Below are positions 23,436 through 36,551 of a stretch of 64,000 nt of DNA, piece after piece; within the stretch, counting starts at the first letter, position 1; each line of letters opens with the position of its first letter. A model generated the notes under the pieces. It worked only from the letters and a program-made list of their open reading frames with translations, made no database searches and was not told the origin of the DNA. This DNA is from Osmia lignaria lignaria (Eukaryota; Arthropoda; Insecta; Hymenoptera; Megachilidae). The translations under genes were made by a program, and so were the position numbers. The stretch is from NCBI RefSeq assembly GCF_051020975.1, contig NC_135043.1, positions 9,982,001-10,046,000 on the forward strand. The letters run 5' to 3'.

Positions 23436-26400
23436 ATGGGATCGAAGATAGAGTACGTGGAATCATCTCATATGTACGCGACGAATTATATTCGGAATTC
23501 GAAGGCGATCGGCGTTCTATGGGGTATTTTTACCATATGCTACGCCATTATCGGGGTCGTGGCCTTTGTAACCCCAGAATGGTTGGGCGATTTGGAGCAC
23601 GAGAACCCTGGAAGATTTGGACTCTGGACCAGATGCAGCTACGGTGGAAATGGTGATGATCATTTTCTCTCGGTATCGAGTATTTCAATCAATTTCTTTA
23701 ACAGGGATAATTCATTTCTGTTTATCAGGTGAATTGGGCGAAGAATGTATCGGCAGACTGGACGATTTATCGACGATCGCTAACGTTCCTTTCAGAGTAA
23801 GCACCATTCTAGTCGGCATCGCTGTGATAATCGCTCTATTGACAATCTTTGCGATGCTCCTGTTCTTCTTCTGTCAGAGTACAACCGTGTTCTACCTTTG
23901 TGCCTGGATGCAAGTGGTATCAGGTAATTTTTATGAATCACACTTTGAGACACTTTATGCAGAGGATTTCAAGCTTATTAGCCAAAGGGTATGCTGAAAA
24001 AAAAAATAAGCAACAGAATTTTTATTAAAACAGGAAAGAAAGGATGTCGCTTATATACTTCATACACAGGCATGTATACCGAGGTCGTTGCATAATGGTA
24101 ATCCAATGCAAGTACCGATACGATCTGAAAACATAAAAAAAACGACAGGGATAAATCTTCGTAACGGGATGTTATGTTTTGAAATAAATTAAAAAGAGAT
24201 GTAATCGCTCCGTTGTATAATTAGCGAGTTAAAAAAGGAGCATTTACCGAGCAGCGATGTTGAACGTCGCTTTCGAAAGTATAACGCGAATGGGTGTGTT
24301 CCCGCCGGGCTATTGCTGTAATCGTCCACGTAACACGTTATCATCGTGATGAGGCTGAAAATTACTATAGTGCACCGAGGGGGTCATCGTGTCAGGAAGT
24401 GATGTAATGTCGCTTCGTCTTTGTTACGGCGAACTTGATCGTTAATTAAATTTTACACCGTACACGTTATTCCAAATGAAATATAATCATTTTTTTCATT
24501 TCAAGATTAACCGAGCGGGTGATTAAATAGTAGCGGGCGTATTAAATATTATAAAATTCGCAAAATCGTACACGACGACAGTCAGAATAAAAATACCCTG
24601 CTGTTCTAAAAATCCTCGGTCGCGAGGACCCCTTCGACACCCTTTGGAACGCTATGACTTTTGCCTACTTCGATTTTTCTAATACAGCTGTTGTGCATCA
24701 ACTATCGTAACCCCAATTCTACCCGCTTGAAATGCTTTTTATCGCGAATTGCATTTTTCTGCGATTAGAAAGCGTTTCCGGTCCGCAGGATCCCGCTTAC
24801 GAAATGCGTAGCACAACAATACCGTACTGAATAGGTCGCAGAGATATTTGAATCTCCAATTACATGCGCACCGTTGTAGAAAGTATAAATTTGAAGAGAA
24901 AATCTGCTAAAGTCTCTGTTTGAACGAACAGTTGTTTAGAAATGTAGAATAGACCGTTAGAAGGCGTTAGATTTACCGGTTAGCCAACGCCTTCGGTAGA
25001 ATTATAATTAGTTTATCAATTGCTTCGTCGCTTTGAAAATTTATTTCAAAAAAATAAATCAATTATGCGGCCAAGTTTTGCCTTTTTGTAACGGTGCATC
25101 GATTGAAACAGCCAAATGTGTGTGTAACTATAAAATGACTGTCTCTGTACTGTTGACCCACTTGAAGAACATTGACACGCTTGATCTGTTCTGCAACAAG
25201 TTACGCGCTGTATAGTATTCGTGCTTGGCTGCTCGACGTTTTAGTTTCTTCATTTTTACAATGGGAAAGCTTACGTAGCAGGAAGTATCTGTCTTCAATA
25301 CCTGTAATTAGATTTGAAAAAAAGTAATTAGGAAAATGAAATTCGCTTATAGATTCATTACCAAAGAGATATGAAAATTAGAATTATTATGGTCGTTGAT
25401 CGAAGATATTTACTAATGATGGTAACTTGTTTGCAGGCGGACAGTGAAAGTCACTGGTTGAAACGTGAATCGACTGAATACGGGTTGGAAAACGTTTCAC
25501 CTAGAAAAGAACATTATAGTACTGGTCAGCGAATCGGAAACGAAAACCACCGACTATGTAACACGACCGCTACTTCCGCAAACGGTGTTTGATCCTAAGC
25601 AATAGATGTTATAAATCTTTAAATGAACATTTTAAATAATTCCAAAGTAAAAGTTCAATTCCTGCTCTCAGTACCTTTCACTGTTCACCTCTTCAACGAC
25701 CTCCGCGATGCGGATAGTTCATTTAAATGCCAAGCGCAGTTATGTTTAAATTTTTAAAGAAATAATTATTCTTTTTCCAGCTATATCAATGGCCATTGGA
25801 GTTTGCATTTACCCACTGGGATGGGATTCACCGTTAATTCGGGCTGTTTGTGGCGCAGCTGCCTCCAGGTAACAATTTAAACATTCCAGGAAAGGAATAT
25901 GGACTTTTGTATTCCAAGAGAATCCAATTTGTAATCTGAATATCTATCTTAACAAATCTAAATGGATTAAAATACATATTATTCAATTGTATTTTGTTGG
26001 TTAATAAGAAATCTTATGTAAATAAATGATTTTCTTATGCAGATACAATCCAGGAGCGTGCGCCGTTAGATGGGCGATACCGTTAGCAGCGATCGCCGCT
26101 TTAGACGCTGTCACCTTGGCTGCTCTTGCTTTTATTTTGGCGTCCAGGCACGTCAGACTCCAGCCAGAACCTTTTAACAATGGTTCCTTATACAAAGGTA
26201 TGATATAAAAAAGAAAATACTTGAAAGGTTTTCCAAATTTCTAATTTTTTCTTTGTTTTCAGGCGAAGTGAATCCAGGATACGTGAACGAAGCTCAAAGC
26301 GTAGCTGGTTCACGGAAGTCCCTGTCCCTGAGACCGGTCCTCTTGGTCGCTCCACCGGAACAGGATCGCTATAGCGAGCTCTCCAGAGCGAAGTCTCATT

Positions 26401-26495
26401 CCCATCACAGCTTGTACACTCCAGCTCCGTCGCATCCAGCTCACACGATGTCGACGAACACCTTGAATCATTCTCAACACAATTTCCAATTATAG
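23436..26495 (+). CDS. LHFPL-family tetraspan membrane protein (Tmhs/LHFPL3-4-like)
   Basis: Exons: 23436-23652, 23729-23923, 25781-25868, 26043-26197, 26263-26495; 888 nt, 295 aa. The fold is claudin-like: four membrane segments at about residues 24-46, 98-121, 126-150 and 175-202. The first extracellular loop carries the superfamily signature W..GLW..C..C (W49, GLW at 62-64, C67, C79). A 90-residue Ser/His/Pro-rich cytoplasmic tail makes it longer than most vertebrate LHFPL proteins (about 220-250). Vertebrate relatives are auxiliary subunits: LHFPL5 of the hair-cell transduction channel and LHFPL4 of GABA-A receptors; the Drosophila member is Tmhs. Which orthologue this is cannot be settled by eye. 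The start is ATG 23436, just after a likely 5'-UTR splice acceptor. The second intron is 1.86 kb and holds no gene I can see. Confidence 0.9.
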
Positions 26496-27305
26496 GGATA
26501 TCGGAGAACGAAGGTTACATCGTTGTACATAGAGAATCGTATCTCGTTGTTGCAAACGTCCCGTCGAATTTATTGATATTACTTATAATAGACTAGAAGA
26601 GACGAGGAGAAGCACTGTACATAAGAGAATCTTAGAATTTTTTGTTTCTTTATGTATCAACGATTTTTCTTCCTCTTTTCTTTTTTTTTTTTTTTATTGT
26701 AATTGATCTATCGTGGATCAATAACTATTGTAACGAAGTATGAAAGAAGAATACTTGTATCGGATGATACATATTTGTACATATACAGACGTAGCTCATA
26801 AATTTTTTACCATGTATATTCGATGTACGTAACTGAAATTAGTCTTACATGTATAATGTATTATATATATAAATTTATCGTTCTTTTTTTCATCGTCTAT
26901 TCTTATCTAGGGACTCACAAAACTTCGTAGATTCATTTCAGTTTTATTAGAAACAGGTAACATAAAGTATTATCTTACAGAACGAAGAGAATCTTACATA
27001 GCGAATTAAAAGGAAATTTATGTATCGCTGAATAAAAACGAGATAGTGAACATCAGGGACGTGTAATCAGTGCACCTATCTCAAAGTTTCATCGATCATC
27101 GTTCGTTTGTGAATCATTTTTCTATTAGCGATCAAGAAATCGTAATTGTATTGCTTCCATTCGTTCGCGCAAGTCTACGGCAGAATGTTTTCGCCGCATG
27201 TAACTATGACTACGCTTAAAAGGAGACACGATACACGTAGCTGGAAACTGTGTTGCCAGTAAATTCGAAAAGAATCTAACAATCTCGCGAAAGGAACCAT
27301 TCGCC
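26496..27305. other. LHFPL-like 3' UTR and CFAP36 promoter region
   Basis: A non-coding, AT-rich 3' untranslated region with a T run at 26680-26695 and a poly(A) signal AATAAA at 27031-27036. The last 250 bp are richer in CpG and probably hold the CFAP36 promoter. No other gene is seen. Confidence 0.5.
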
Positions 27306-29012
27306 ATGAACGACAGAGACGATAGCGCATGGGTATTCGATTCCCTCATAGGATTTCTTCAAGGTCCTATTTGGTCGACGCCTTTGATCACTTTCGTTGA
27401 AGAGAAATCATTAAGTAAGTTCGTGTAATTGCGTAATACAATTGTATATGATATCCTTTTCTAAAATCTTGATGAAAAGCTCAAGCACTTGAATGCTATT
27501 CTGATCTCATACGGAGAGCTCTTCCTTAACATCTTACCTACTGTATTTTATTATTTCTATTGATTTATAGATGAATTATTAACAATTAAAAGCTTCTTAA
27601 TTCAGTCGGTAACTGCAGATATCAAAAAACTTATTAACACTTCAATGTGAACTTTGGAATTGATGAACATTGCAGTTGTCAAAGTGTTAATAAGTCTCTT
27701 GTACATTTTGGACCCAAAAACCATATAGAGGGAGATTCGTAATAACATGGATCTATCAGAGTGCAAAAATTTATTAAAATCTGAGAGTAACTCTCCTTGC
27801 CAGTAAATGCAATGTTATCAAATCATTTGGTCTTTCGTTCATTCAAGATAATCAGATATACCCTTTTGATTTTTTTTCACAGTATTCGAGGCGGACGTCG
27901 AAGACAACGAGGAGTACCGAAAGACGTATCAAGAGTACAAAAATCTAGTGGATTTATTGCTTGGTTGTTTCATGGAAGACATGGGCATCACTCCGGAGCA
28001 ATTCGAGTACGCTTGTACCGTGAACAAGTACACAAAAATGCCTGTGCAGTTCCAACAGGTGAGCCGACGATTTAATAAACTAGTTGAAATTTAAGGATTA
28101 ATGAACAATCTATATTAATTATGCATCGTTATGTTTCAGAATTTGTTCGAGCAGATATGGGCAGCGAACGAGTACGAGATCTTCAAGAGGATGATGATAC
28201 AGAAAAATTTGGAACTGCAGTTGCAAGCTTTGAATATGATTGAACAAAAGTATGGCCTCACACCTGCATCCTTGGTATATGAAAGAGATGGATCAAGCGA
28301 TGATCCTTTGGTAATGGAAGAGATCATTCAGTAAGTTATCAAGTTGCTCCATATCCATATAATTAAAATTTAATGAAAATGACAAAATAAACCCTTCGTT
28401 TAGGAAACATGTATTAGAGAATGATTCAGAGGAAGAACATGACATAACATCAGAAGCATCCCTTATCAAGGAACACGAACGTCTGGCTGCTAAATATAAT
28501 AATGAGAGAGCACTATTAGAAGAAGCTTTGAAAGCTTCACAAGCAGAAAGTACTCCTGAATTGGAGGCATATCCAAAAGAAAAAGAAGAAGAAGAATTAC
28601 AAGGCGAGGAAGAAGAAAAGTCAGATGAGAAAGCTACTTCTCCAGATTCGTCACCCATAGAGGAAACCAAATCAGAAGAGCAAAATGTATTAATTAATTT
28701 TTACGATGAAACATAGTATCATTTTTATTAATATAAAAATCATTTCAGGTATCAGAAGAGGATATTAAGAAGAGACAAGCATATCTGAAAGCCAGACGGG
28801 ACAAATTAGTGGCTCTGAAAAAAGAGGCGAGAAGCCAGCGATTAGAAATGAATTCGACCCGACCAAGTTCCGCGAGAACAGTGGCACAAGCGACGATAAA
28901 AGGGGAGCAAGAACTAAAATTACCGGAACCCCTGGAGCCGTCCATACTGCAAGTGCGCAAAGCACTCGCGGCTCGTCTTCAAGCCGAAGTCGTGCGTAAG
29001 CAAACAAACTAA
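27306..29012 (+). CDS. CFAP36: Cilia- and flagella-associated protein 36 (CFAP36/CCDC104)
   Basis: Exons: 27306-27414, 27883-28058, 28140-28330, 28404-28686, 28749-29012; 1023 nt, 340 aa, nearly the human length (342). The N-terminal BART-like domain (about residues 5-125, related to the ARL2-binding protein) has WVFDSLIGFLQGPIWSTPLI, MGITPEQFEYAC and EYEIFKRMMIQKNLELQLQA. The middle is acidic and disordered (Glu/Lys runs). The C-terminus returns to a charged helix (AYLKARRDKLVALKKEARSQ) and ends in LAARLQAEVVRKQ. Known partner: the small GTPase ARL3, which this family binds in cilia. ATG 27306 is the first in-frame Met I found upstream of the conserved start. Poly(A) signals AATAAA lie at 29323-29328 and 29365-29370. 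Confidence 0.95.
27629..27695. repeat. Small TTAA-containing inverted repeat in CFAP36 intron 1
   Basis: ACTTATTAACACTT (27629-27642) is perfectly inverted as AAGTGTTAATAAGT (27682-27695) around a 39-bp loop. The TTAA in both arms recalls the TTAA-flanked MITE at 12562, but the interior differs. Confidence 0.65.
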
Positions 29013-32000
29013 TAATAACACTGGTTTCAAGAATATGTAGATCAAGACGATGTGGTGTTTCGAGAAAAGAGTGGAGAGAGAGAACAATGTTTTAGAAGAA
29101 TGGATACAGTAATTGCATAAACTTCTTGTAGCACTCAGAGTCAAAATGGAGTATGAAAACATTAGATATTTTATTGAACAAGAATTCAATTTAAGTAGCG
29201 GAGCAACGAGTTTAAATGCGTGTGAAATAAAATTACTTCTTTTTCTTCAGCATTCTTCATCCACGAATGCTACTGAAATTATTGAATTTCAGAATGTAAA
29301 ATAAGAAAGGAAGAATTTTTATAATAAAGATTTGTGTAAGTTTCAGAAGAATACAAATTGTATGAATAAAAGAAGAAAAAGAATGGTTCTTGTCTTCTGA
29401 TCGTGTCTATGGATCTTTCTTTTTTTTTTTTAATGATGCAAAGAGAAGAAAGGAGCGTAAATCAATTGTAAAATTAATCGTGTGATGAAATGAAGCATGG
29501 ATACGTTGGAAAATCTGTTTTACATATAATTGTCTAATAGCATAAATCGTATAAATCACAATTAGACAGTAGAACCAAGACCGATGACGATTACATCCAT
29601 ACAAAGAAATGTCCTTTTTCTCGTTTCGCGATTAAACACTGAGGTAAGTTATGACTCCGTTCCATTAACCAATTCTTCTAATTTTAGGGTTTTATTTAAT
29701 TAAATATTCTCCGCACTTCTACAGCACACTTCTATTCCGTTGTAACACACATTTAATCATTCTTCCATCTTTTTTTTTTTTTTAGCTGTCCGATTATAAA
29801 GGTCAATTACGAATTCGTGACGGAATACGAGCGGAATTGGATGATTTTTTTTTGAAATTATTGCATGTGATATCGAGTGAACGGCAGGAAACGTGTTAAT
29901 TACTAATGTGAAATACCATCTTGAAAGTAACATATATATTTTCGACATCTAGGAATTAATGGATTAAACAAATTTGAGGTGAAAGAAGAAAGAAATTTTT
30001 CTAGCTCGTCTTCCACCATGAATCCTACATTTAAATTCATTTTGCTGCTCATCTGATCGACCGTTCATACTTCGCTAGAATAAAATGCAAAATATTCGTT
30101 TTCCGCATGTTCTTCATTCAACTATTATCATACTACACACAAAACAAAGTTCTTTTACTTTTTTTTTACCTTTTATGCTTGCTCTTAGTTCAAATTGTAT
30201 TTCTTCATTTTTGTTACGAATAGCTTCTCATATAAAAAGGTGTCTTTTTCTGCGCGTATAAACATATATGCACAATTTTATGTACATGTACGTATATACA
30301 CCAGAGAAAAATCGTTTCGATCTGTCATTATATATATATATATGTATGTATATAATATATATATATAATTAAAACGCATTATATTATTAACACGTGGTAT
30401 TGTACAATGTGTGCAAATGTTTTTTTCTTATATCATGTAATTTTAATATTACATCAATGTGTGACGGCTGCGAAAATTTCTGTCTCTGCTATCCTCGGTA
30501 CCGATCCCTGCACAGATTCTTTAAAAGTTTCCCCATCCGAAACGAAAAAAAAAGAAAAGAAAAAGAGAAAAAAGAAAAACACCGAAAAAGTATGATTTAT
30601 TTCATGATTATCGATCAGGACTTCGTTATCGACACGTACGGTATTATTGAACGCACCTTCGAACCACAGATCGCTCTAAGAATAATCATCCTTACATTTC
30701 TCTTCGTTTATTTAATGTAATATAAAATATCGACTTTGTTCTACTCGAACGAATGGAATCTGTGAAATCTTGAACCGATTCCCGTTAAATTAGAGTGCGA
30801 AATAAGCGATCAAACGGTGCACCCCAACAAGAAGCAAAAGGAACAAATTAGTTTTATTCTTTTCTGTGCTCGCTCCAATTCGAATGAGACCGCGAATACA
30901 GTGGCGAGCATTAGAATATTGCAATGTGTAGAAGAAGTGTAAGGGAAGATGTGATTCCCACCTATTCGTTTGCTGACAGAAGGGATTAATCTTTTATGCT
31001 TAAATTATATTGGTAAAACAAATGATAGAGTAGTTGGCATTGGTAGGAAAATTTGCTTCACTATTCTCGTGTAAATTCTACCACTTATTCTTATCAATGT
31101 TATCTAGATCTTATCACAAATTAGTCAAACGAGCGGTGAGGACATACCTTCTCCTCCAGTTAAGTTTCTTTCACGAGAGAAACATATTTACATTGTTTTC
31201 TCAATTTAATTCTCGTTGCTGAAGCAATTAATTTGTAGCAAAATGAAAAAGCAATCAATTATAATTTATCGCTTGCAATTCAGATATATTTATATCATTA
31301 ACACTCGCCAATGTAATCGTAGCTTAACGTATGGTCGTACGAGAAACGAAAACCTCATAGCTTGCGGTCGACTTGATATGACGCAAACAGAATAAAGAAA
31401 TTACGATAAATATACGTGATCCAAGAGACATTAACGGTGATACAATGACGTTACATTAAATAAGGGAACAGCAATGAAAGCTTAAGCGCGTTAATGAACG
31501 TATCTTCATACAAGTATATTATACGAAATTTAGCTTAAATAGCGTTTAAAATGGTGCATTATTTTCTTTTTAATCTAGTATCACTTAGATATCGATTCGT
31601 TTCTTATTATTCCGTTTACTTACAAGTCTCTTACATACCCGACGCAAGCTTCATTTAATTTCATCGCTTTATTCCTTTTCATCGAATAAATCATGAATAT
31701 ATTATATAAAACACATAAAGAACAACATTATTCAATATCCTCTTAAACAACTAATAATTAGCCTTTGTTACATTTCCATTCTATTTCACTACTTTCCTCT
31801 CTCTCTCTTCCTTTCTCTCCACGTTTCTCTCACTCTTTTCCTCTAATCAGTTCAAGTTACACTTTGTTGTTTTTTTTTTTTCATCTTCTCTTATATACAT
31901 ATATAATCGCTCAGCTCCAGCGAATTTGCCTACTTTGATATTCACAGATATTCGCTCGTGTTCTTGACTAAATTTCACTTCTAAAGATTTCCATTTGTCG

Positions 32001-33746
32001 ATATTATAAGTTAATATATATGCATATGTGTACATAGACGGTGTATATGATATTTTCGAAATGTCCAATATACATACAGGTCTAAAGCAGTCTTAGAAAC
32101 TCTGTTCCGGATGTGAGGGTGTCGTGAAAAATGTATACATCGGCTTGTAATATGTATTCCTTCTGTTCGAGTTGACTCAGTCACCTGTTAGGATACGTGT
32201 TAAAGTAACATTGAATGTAAGAAATGTTCCAAGTAAACGAATTAAATGTAAATGTAAAAAAAAAAAAAAAAATAAAAAATAAAAAGAAAGAAGGTACCAG
32301 CTTTCTCGGTTGTATATCAGTAGTTAAAACATCAAGTAGACATTCTTGTCTGGAGCTGATTTAGATCAACAAATTTCTGACTTATGATATGACGTTGGAG
32401 CATTAAAAATCAATCTTGCTAAGCATCATCTCATGATTTTATGGTCTTTACGCTTATTCATTATAAAACCGAGTGATTTTACAAAAAAGAAAAAGCCGAA
32501 TAATTCACTGGACATAATTTTAAACGAAATTAACAATTGTATACATAATGAAAGATATATTAAATACCCCTATGTCACTTTTTCTTCGTGATTGTACAAT
32601 TAATAGCAGGCTCTGATATTGCCCATAATAATCACGAATAATTTATACGAATAGAACAGTTTATATTTAATACTCAAGATTGCAAGACACTTTCACATAT
32701 ACTTTTTTTTACATCAAGGAGTAATTGCGGACATGAAGTGCAAACTGGTAAATATACACAATTGAAATATGTTTATTGTACAATTTCTACTACTTACATT
32801 GACAACCGAAAAGCTCGTTTAAAGAACCTTAAAAGGGAACTGAATTTTTAAAGGAATCGCATATTTCTCTGCTTCACCCATGAATTGGTTGTTTTACAAT
32901 CGTTACAAATATACATATATATACAAACTAAATACTATTTTTCGTTAAACTGGATAAAGTTTCATGATGTCTGACCCCCTTTTTATGGACGGGTCTTAAT
33001 TGCCCATCACATGAACAAGAAAATTGATGGATGGCAAAACAAAACACTTAGTTGTTTTTTGTGCGGTACATCATGTACTTTTACATGTAATTATCTGTTT
33101 TTTTTTTTTTGTTTTTTTTTACATAGTAAGTTTCTTCTTAGCAGATGTAATATATGACGTACAGTCACAAATTTTTAATTATTACGTGAATCTAAGCACG
33201 TGCTTAGAAACTTCGTACTCGTAAGAACCACTAGGCCTGGCTAGAGTTTCTTAGCCTATTCGTGAAATAATTTCTTCTAGTACTTGGGGTGTTTCCAGAC
33301 AATGTGGAATGGACTATTTCTTGTTAAAACTTTGTTACTTTTAACACTTACACACGTGGTCATACAACGTTATGCCACAACTTTTACCGTCATATGTTTC
33401 ATTAAAGAAAGTTCTCTCTTCCTTTGTATCGCATTAGTTCATAATTCATTATTATTCCCCTTAATTACATACATTCCATTTCTAAGACCCTTTCACCCAC
33501 CTGCATTCGGTATCGATGTTCTCGTATATTATGTACAACCCAACACAAAGAGGTATGTCAATTTCCACCACATGATAAACACACATCCTCGTGCATCCGC
33601 TCACTTAAAGAGAATGGTTCTTCTGTTCAGCTACAAAAGGGTTGATAATATGACTTTCCGATCGAGTTCTTTGTGCACGTAGGAGGGCCAGAAACGGTAG
33701 AAGCGATTAAAAAACACAAATTTCTCGTTCTTCTCCAATTTGCCTA
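29013..33746. other. 4.7-kb gene desert between CFAP36 and PP4R3
   Basis: I see no coding gene. The first 400 bp are the CFAP36 3' UTR. Much of the rest may be a long 3' UTR of PP4R3, transcribed leftwards (inference). Visible simple sequence: a TA-rich microsatellite at about 30329-30368, an A/G-rich tract at 30540-30590, a CT-rich tract at about 31790-31850 ending in TAATCAG, an A run at 32256-32272 and T runs at 33099-33120. Open frames are short and unrecognised. Confidence 0.5.
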
Positions 33747-36551
33747 CTATGACAATCTTTGCCGTTTTGGAGAGGGTGTCACCTCCGTATCCTCGTCTTC
33801 TTCATCTGAATCCCCCTCGTAATCGACTAACCCCTGAAAACAACATTGTTAAATGTATGCCTTAAACTAAAAAGTACGAACTGGAAACAGAAAAGTTTTA
33901 CCGAGCAAAACAAGAGAAATTTACCTTTTTAAATAATGCAGTCCCAGTTTTTTCTACCGTCCCGATAGGCGAATTTGGATTTATTTCCGAACTAATTGGA
34001 GATTCGTTTGTTGTTGTTGTACTATTGTTGATTTGTGATTGCTGCGAGGTAATGTTATTGTTAGCAGTGTTATTGTTCAACACGGACTGCTGCTGCTGCT
34101 GCTGCTGATGGTGACTTTTAGAATCTGCAAGAGCAGGATTAAGTGCAGAATTTGAAGTTGACGACTGTTTCTTAGCAGAAGCCGGAGGCACAAGATCTGC
34201 TGCTGCTGCGGGTACGACCGCCTCACCCTCATCAAAGTCTTCCTCTTCATTGAACCACATTTCCTCTTCTTCGTCTAATTGTCTCTGGTCCCTTCTGTAT
34301 CGACTATTTCTCAGTATGGATGGAACACTTAAAAAAAAAAATAACAACAACAACACGTTATAATTAACTTTGATTAAAGACGAATTATTGAAGAAATTTC
34401 CTTTTACCTGTCAAGAGCTGCCCTGTCTCGATCTTTCAGCTTGTCTTGATGTTGTTCGTACCTTAATTTCAAAGCTTTAAATGTTTGTACATAATCGATT
34501 GTTTCTAGTTCTTTTGAAAAATTTTCAACAACATGCGAACATAGCGATTTAATGTCCTCCTAAAATAAAATCAATTAATGCATTCAAAGTATAAAATGAA
34601 CCAATTTAAAAATAAATGTTGATGTGTATTTATTCTGTGCTTACCAGTTTAATAAATTCAAACATCTCAAGAATAGCAGAATCCAATAGATTATATCTAC
34701 CATTGTTTCTTACAAATGCATCAAATACGGGCGCAAATAAATTTCCTTTAATGATGTACCTATTGTAAAACTCATCTTTCAATGCTACAATTTTTCTCAT
34801 AAACCTTAAAGCACACAATACTAAAAACGTGTGTGTCGATTTCATTAAAACCAGTATCCGTTTGAGCAGATCTTTATTCAATATGCAATTTTTAATGTGG
34901 TACGTATGATGCTCTACACAAAACGACAATAACTCTAGAATCAATCCTAAAAGCTGTACTGTTCTGTAATCTTCCCTTGCTGGTCGTTCTCCAATTGTGT
35001 TTGCTAAAAGAGGTGCTATCAGTGTTCCAATACTATTCTTGTAGAAGTAGTTTAAGAAATCAGTCTTTTCTGATTTGTTAACGGAAGCCAACATGTTTTC
35101 TGGATCAAGAAGCAGGCGTAATACACCGGCCAGTTGTACTGCTCCACCCAACTCAGGGTCACTATCGCCAACGAGTTGAGCAACTATTACATTTATCAAC
35201 ATTTGGTCCTGTTCTGTATTATTTATTTGTTGCAATGTATAATCTCGAACAACACTCGGAGAATATTCCACTATATACGTTAATATATCTATACTAGCTG
35301 TTTTTGTTTGGGCATCGTTCATTGCCAAAGTAATTTCTAAAGCAGGTAAAATACCAAGTGCTGTTAAAGTTTTATAAAAGGCCTCCTTTCCTTGCGGTTG
35401 AAGATTCTGAGAAAAATTACAAAACTCCTTCAAGAAAAGAACTAGATCGCGTCTTTTACTGTCTGATGTTGCTTCATCTGTTAACTGGCGGAATAATTCA
35501 GTGAGGAATTTCTCATCGTCCTGTATTAGGGTTACTATTTCAACCTTGTTAAAAAATATAAAGCTACTCAATGTATTCAACATGTTATCTTCAAATACGC
35601 TTGGAGTCGGTAAAACTACATCCTGAATGTATTGAACCCGATACGTTTGGTGAATTTTAGCTAGTAATTCAGTATTTGTAATAGGAATTGCTTGCTTAAA
35701 TCTGGCTAACTGTCGAAGATATTCTCTATGCCTCTTTGGCTCACGTAACGTTGGCTCGTATTCCAAACATCCAACAACATCAAAAATCGTATCATCGCTA
35801 AACATAACTTCAAATAATGTGTTCTTATTAAGTAGGAAAATATTTTTAAATATATTGTAAAGTTGATGTAATCCTTTACTGTCTTTTAAATCTTCGCATG
35901 TATGAAATAGATTCAATAGTTTCTTGATATAACCTTCTGATTCTAAAGCCAATGCTAGTTTATCTTTCCTCATTTGAGAAGATAAGCAATTCCCTATAAG
36001 TTCATTGATATCTTCCAATCGACTTAATTCACATGGAGGCAATTCTATGGGTGGTGCAGCATCTGACATATCATCAAATCGCTCATCTTCTGATTCTTCA
36101 ACGATATCTTGAGTTATTTCAACAGATGGATCTTTTCCTTGAACTTGACATATCTTCTCCCAGATTTCATCACAGCCAGCCTTTTCTTGGAAACTTAAGG
36201 CTAAATCAAAATTATCTCCTTCCGACCAAACTATTAATGTATCCTGAAATAAAGGACAAACATTTGGAGTGTACTCTTTTTTTAATGCTGCATAAACAGA
36301 AAATACAGATTTTTTTTTTATTAAAAATTTAATACAAAATTAACAATTATTACCTGTTGCTTCTGATATGCAGTGTCAGGTTGTATTCTGCTTTCCAATA
36401 AAACCGAACCATCGCTCTCTGCTCTGACCAAAAGTGAAATTCCTTTTAATCTATCTACATACGAAGAAGAAACATGGCCTGTACCACGATCATCCCATTG
36501 TCTATCAGCATTGAGCGCATACAACTTAACTCTTCTGCGCGTATCCGTCAT
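33747..36551 (-). CDS. flfl: Protein phosphatase 4 regulatory subunit 3 (SMEK/falafel)
   Basis: Exons read 36551-36354, 36243-34645, 34559-34408, 34327-33925, 33833-33747; 2439 nt, 812 aa (human PP4R3A is 833). It targets the PP4 catalytic subunit to substrates, in DNA repair, centromere function and neuroblast division. An EVH1/PH-like domain occupies about residues 5-110 (MTDTRRRVKLYALNADRQWD), the SMK-1 domain about 165-360, and armadillo-type helical repeats run to about 620. The tail is acidic (EEEEMWFNEEEDFDEGE), then Ser/Asn/Gln-rich with a 7-Gln run at residues 724-730, and ends GLVDYEGDSDEEDEDTE followed by a basic SPKRQRLS nuclear-localisation-like end. Exon 2 alone encodes 533 codons. 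The last small exon was placed by phase and by its family-typical ending. Confidence 0.97.
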
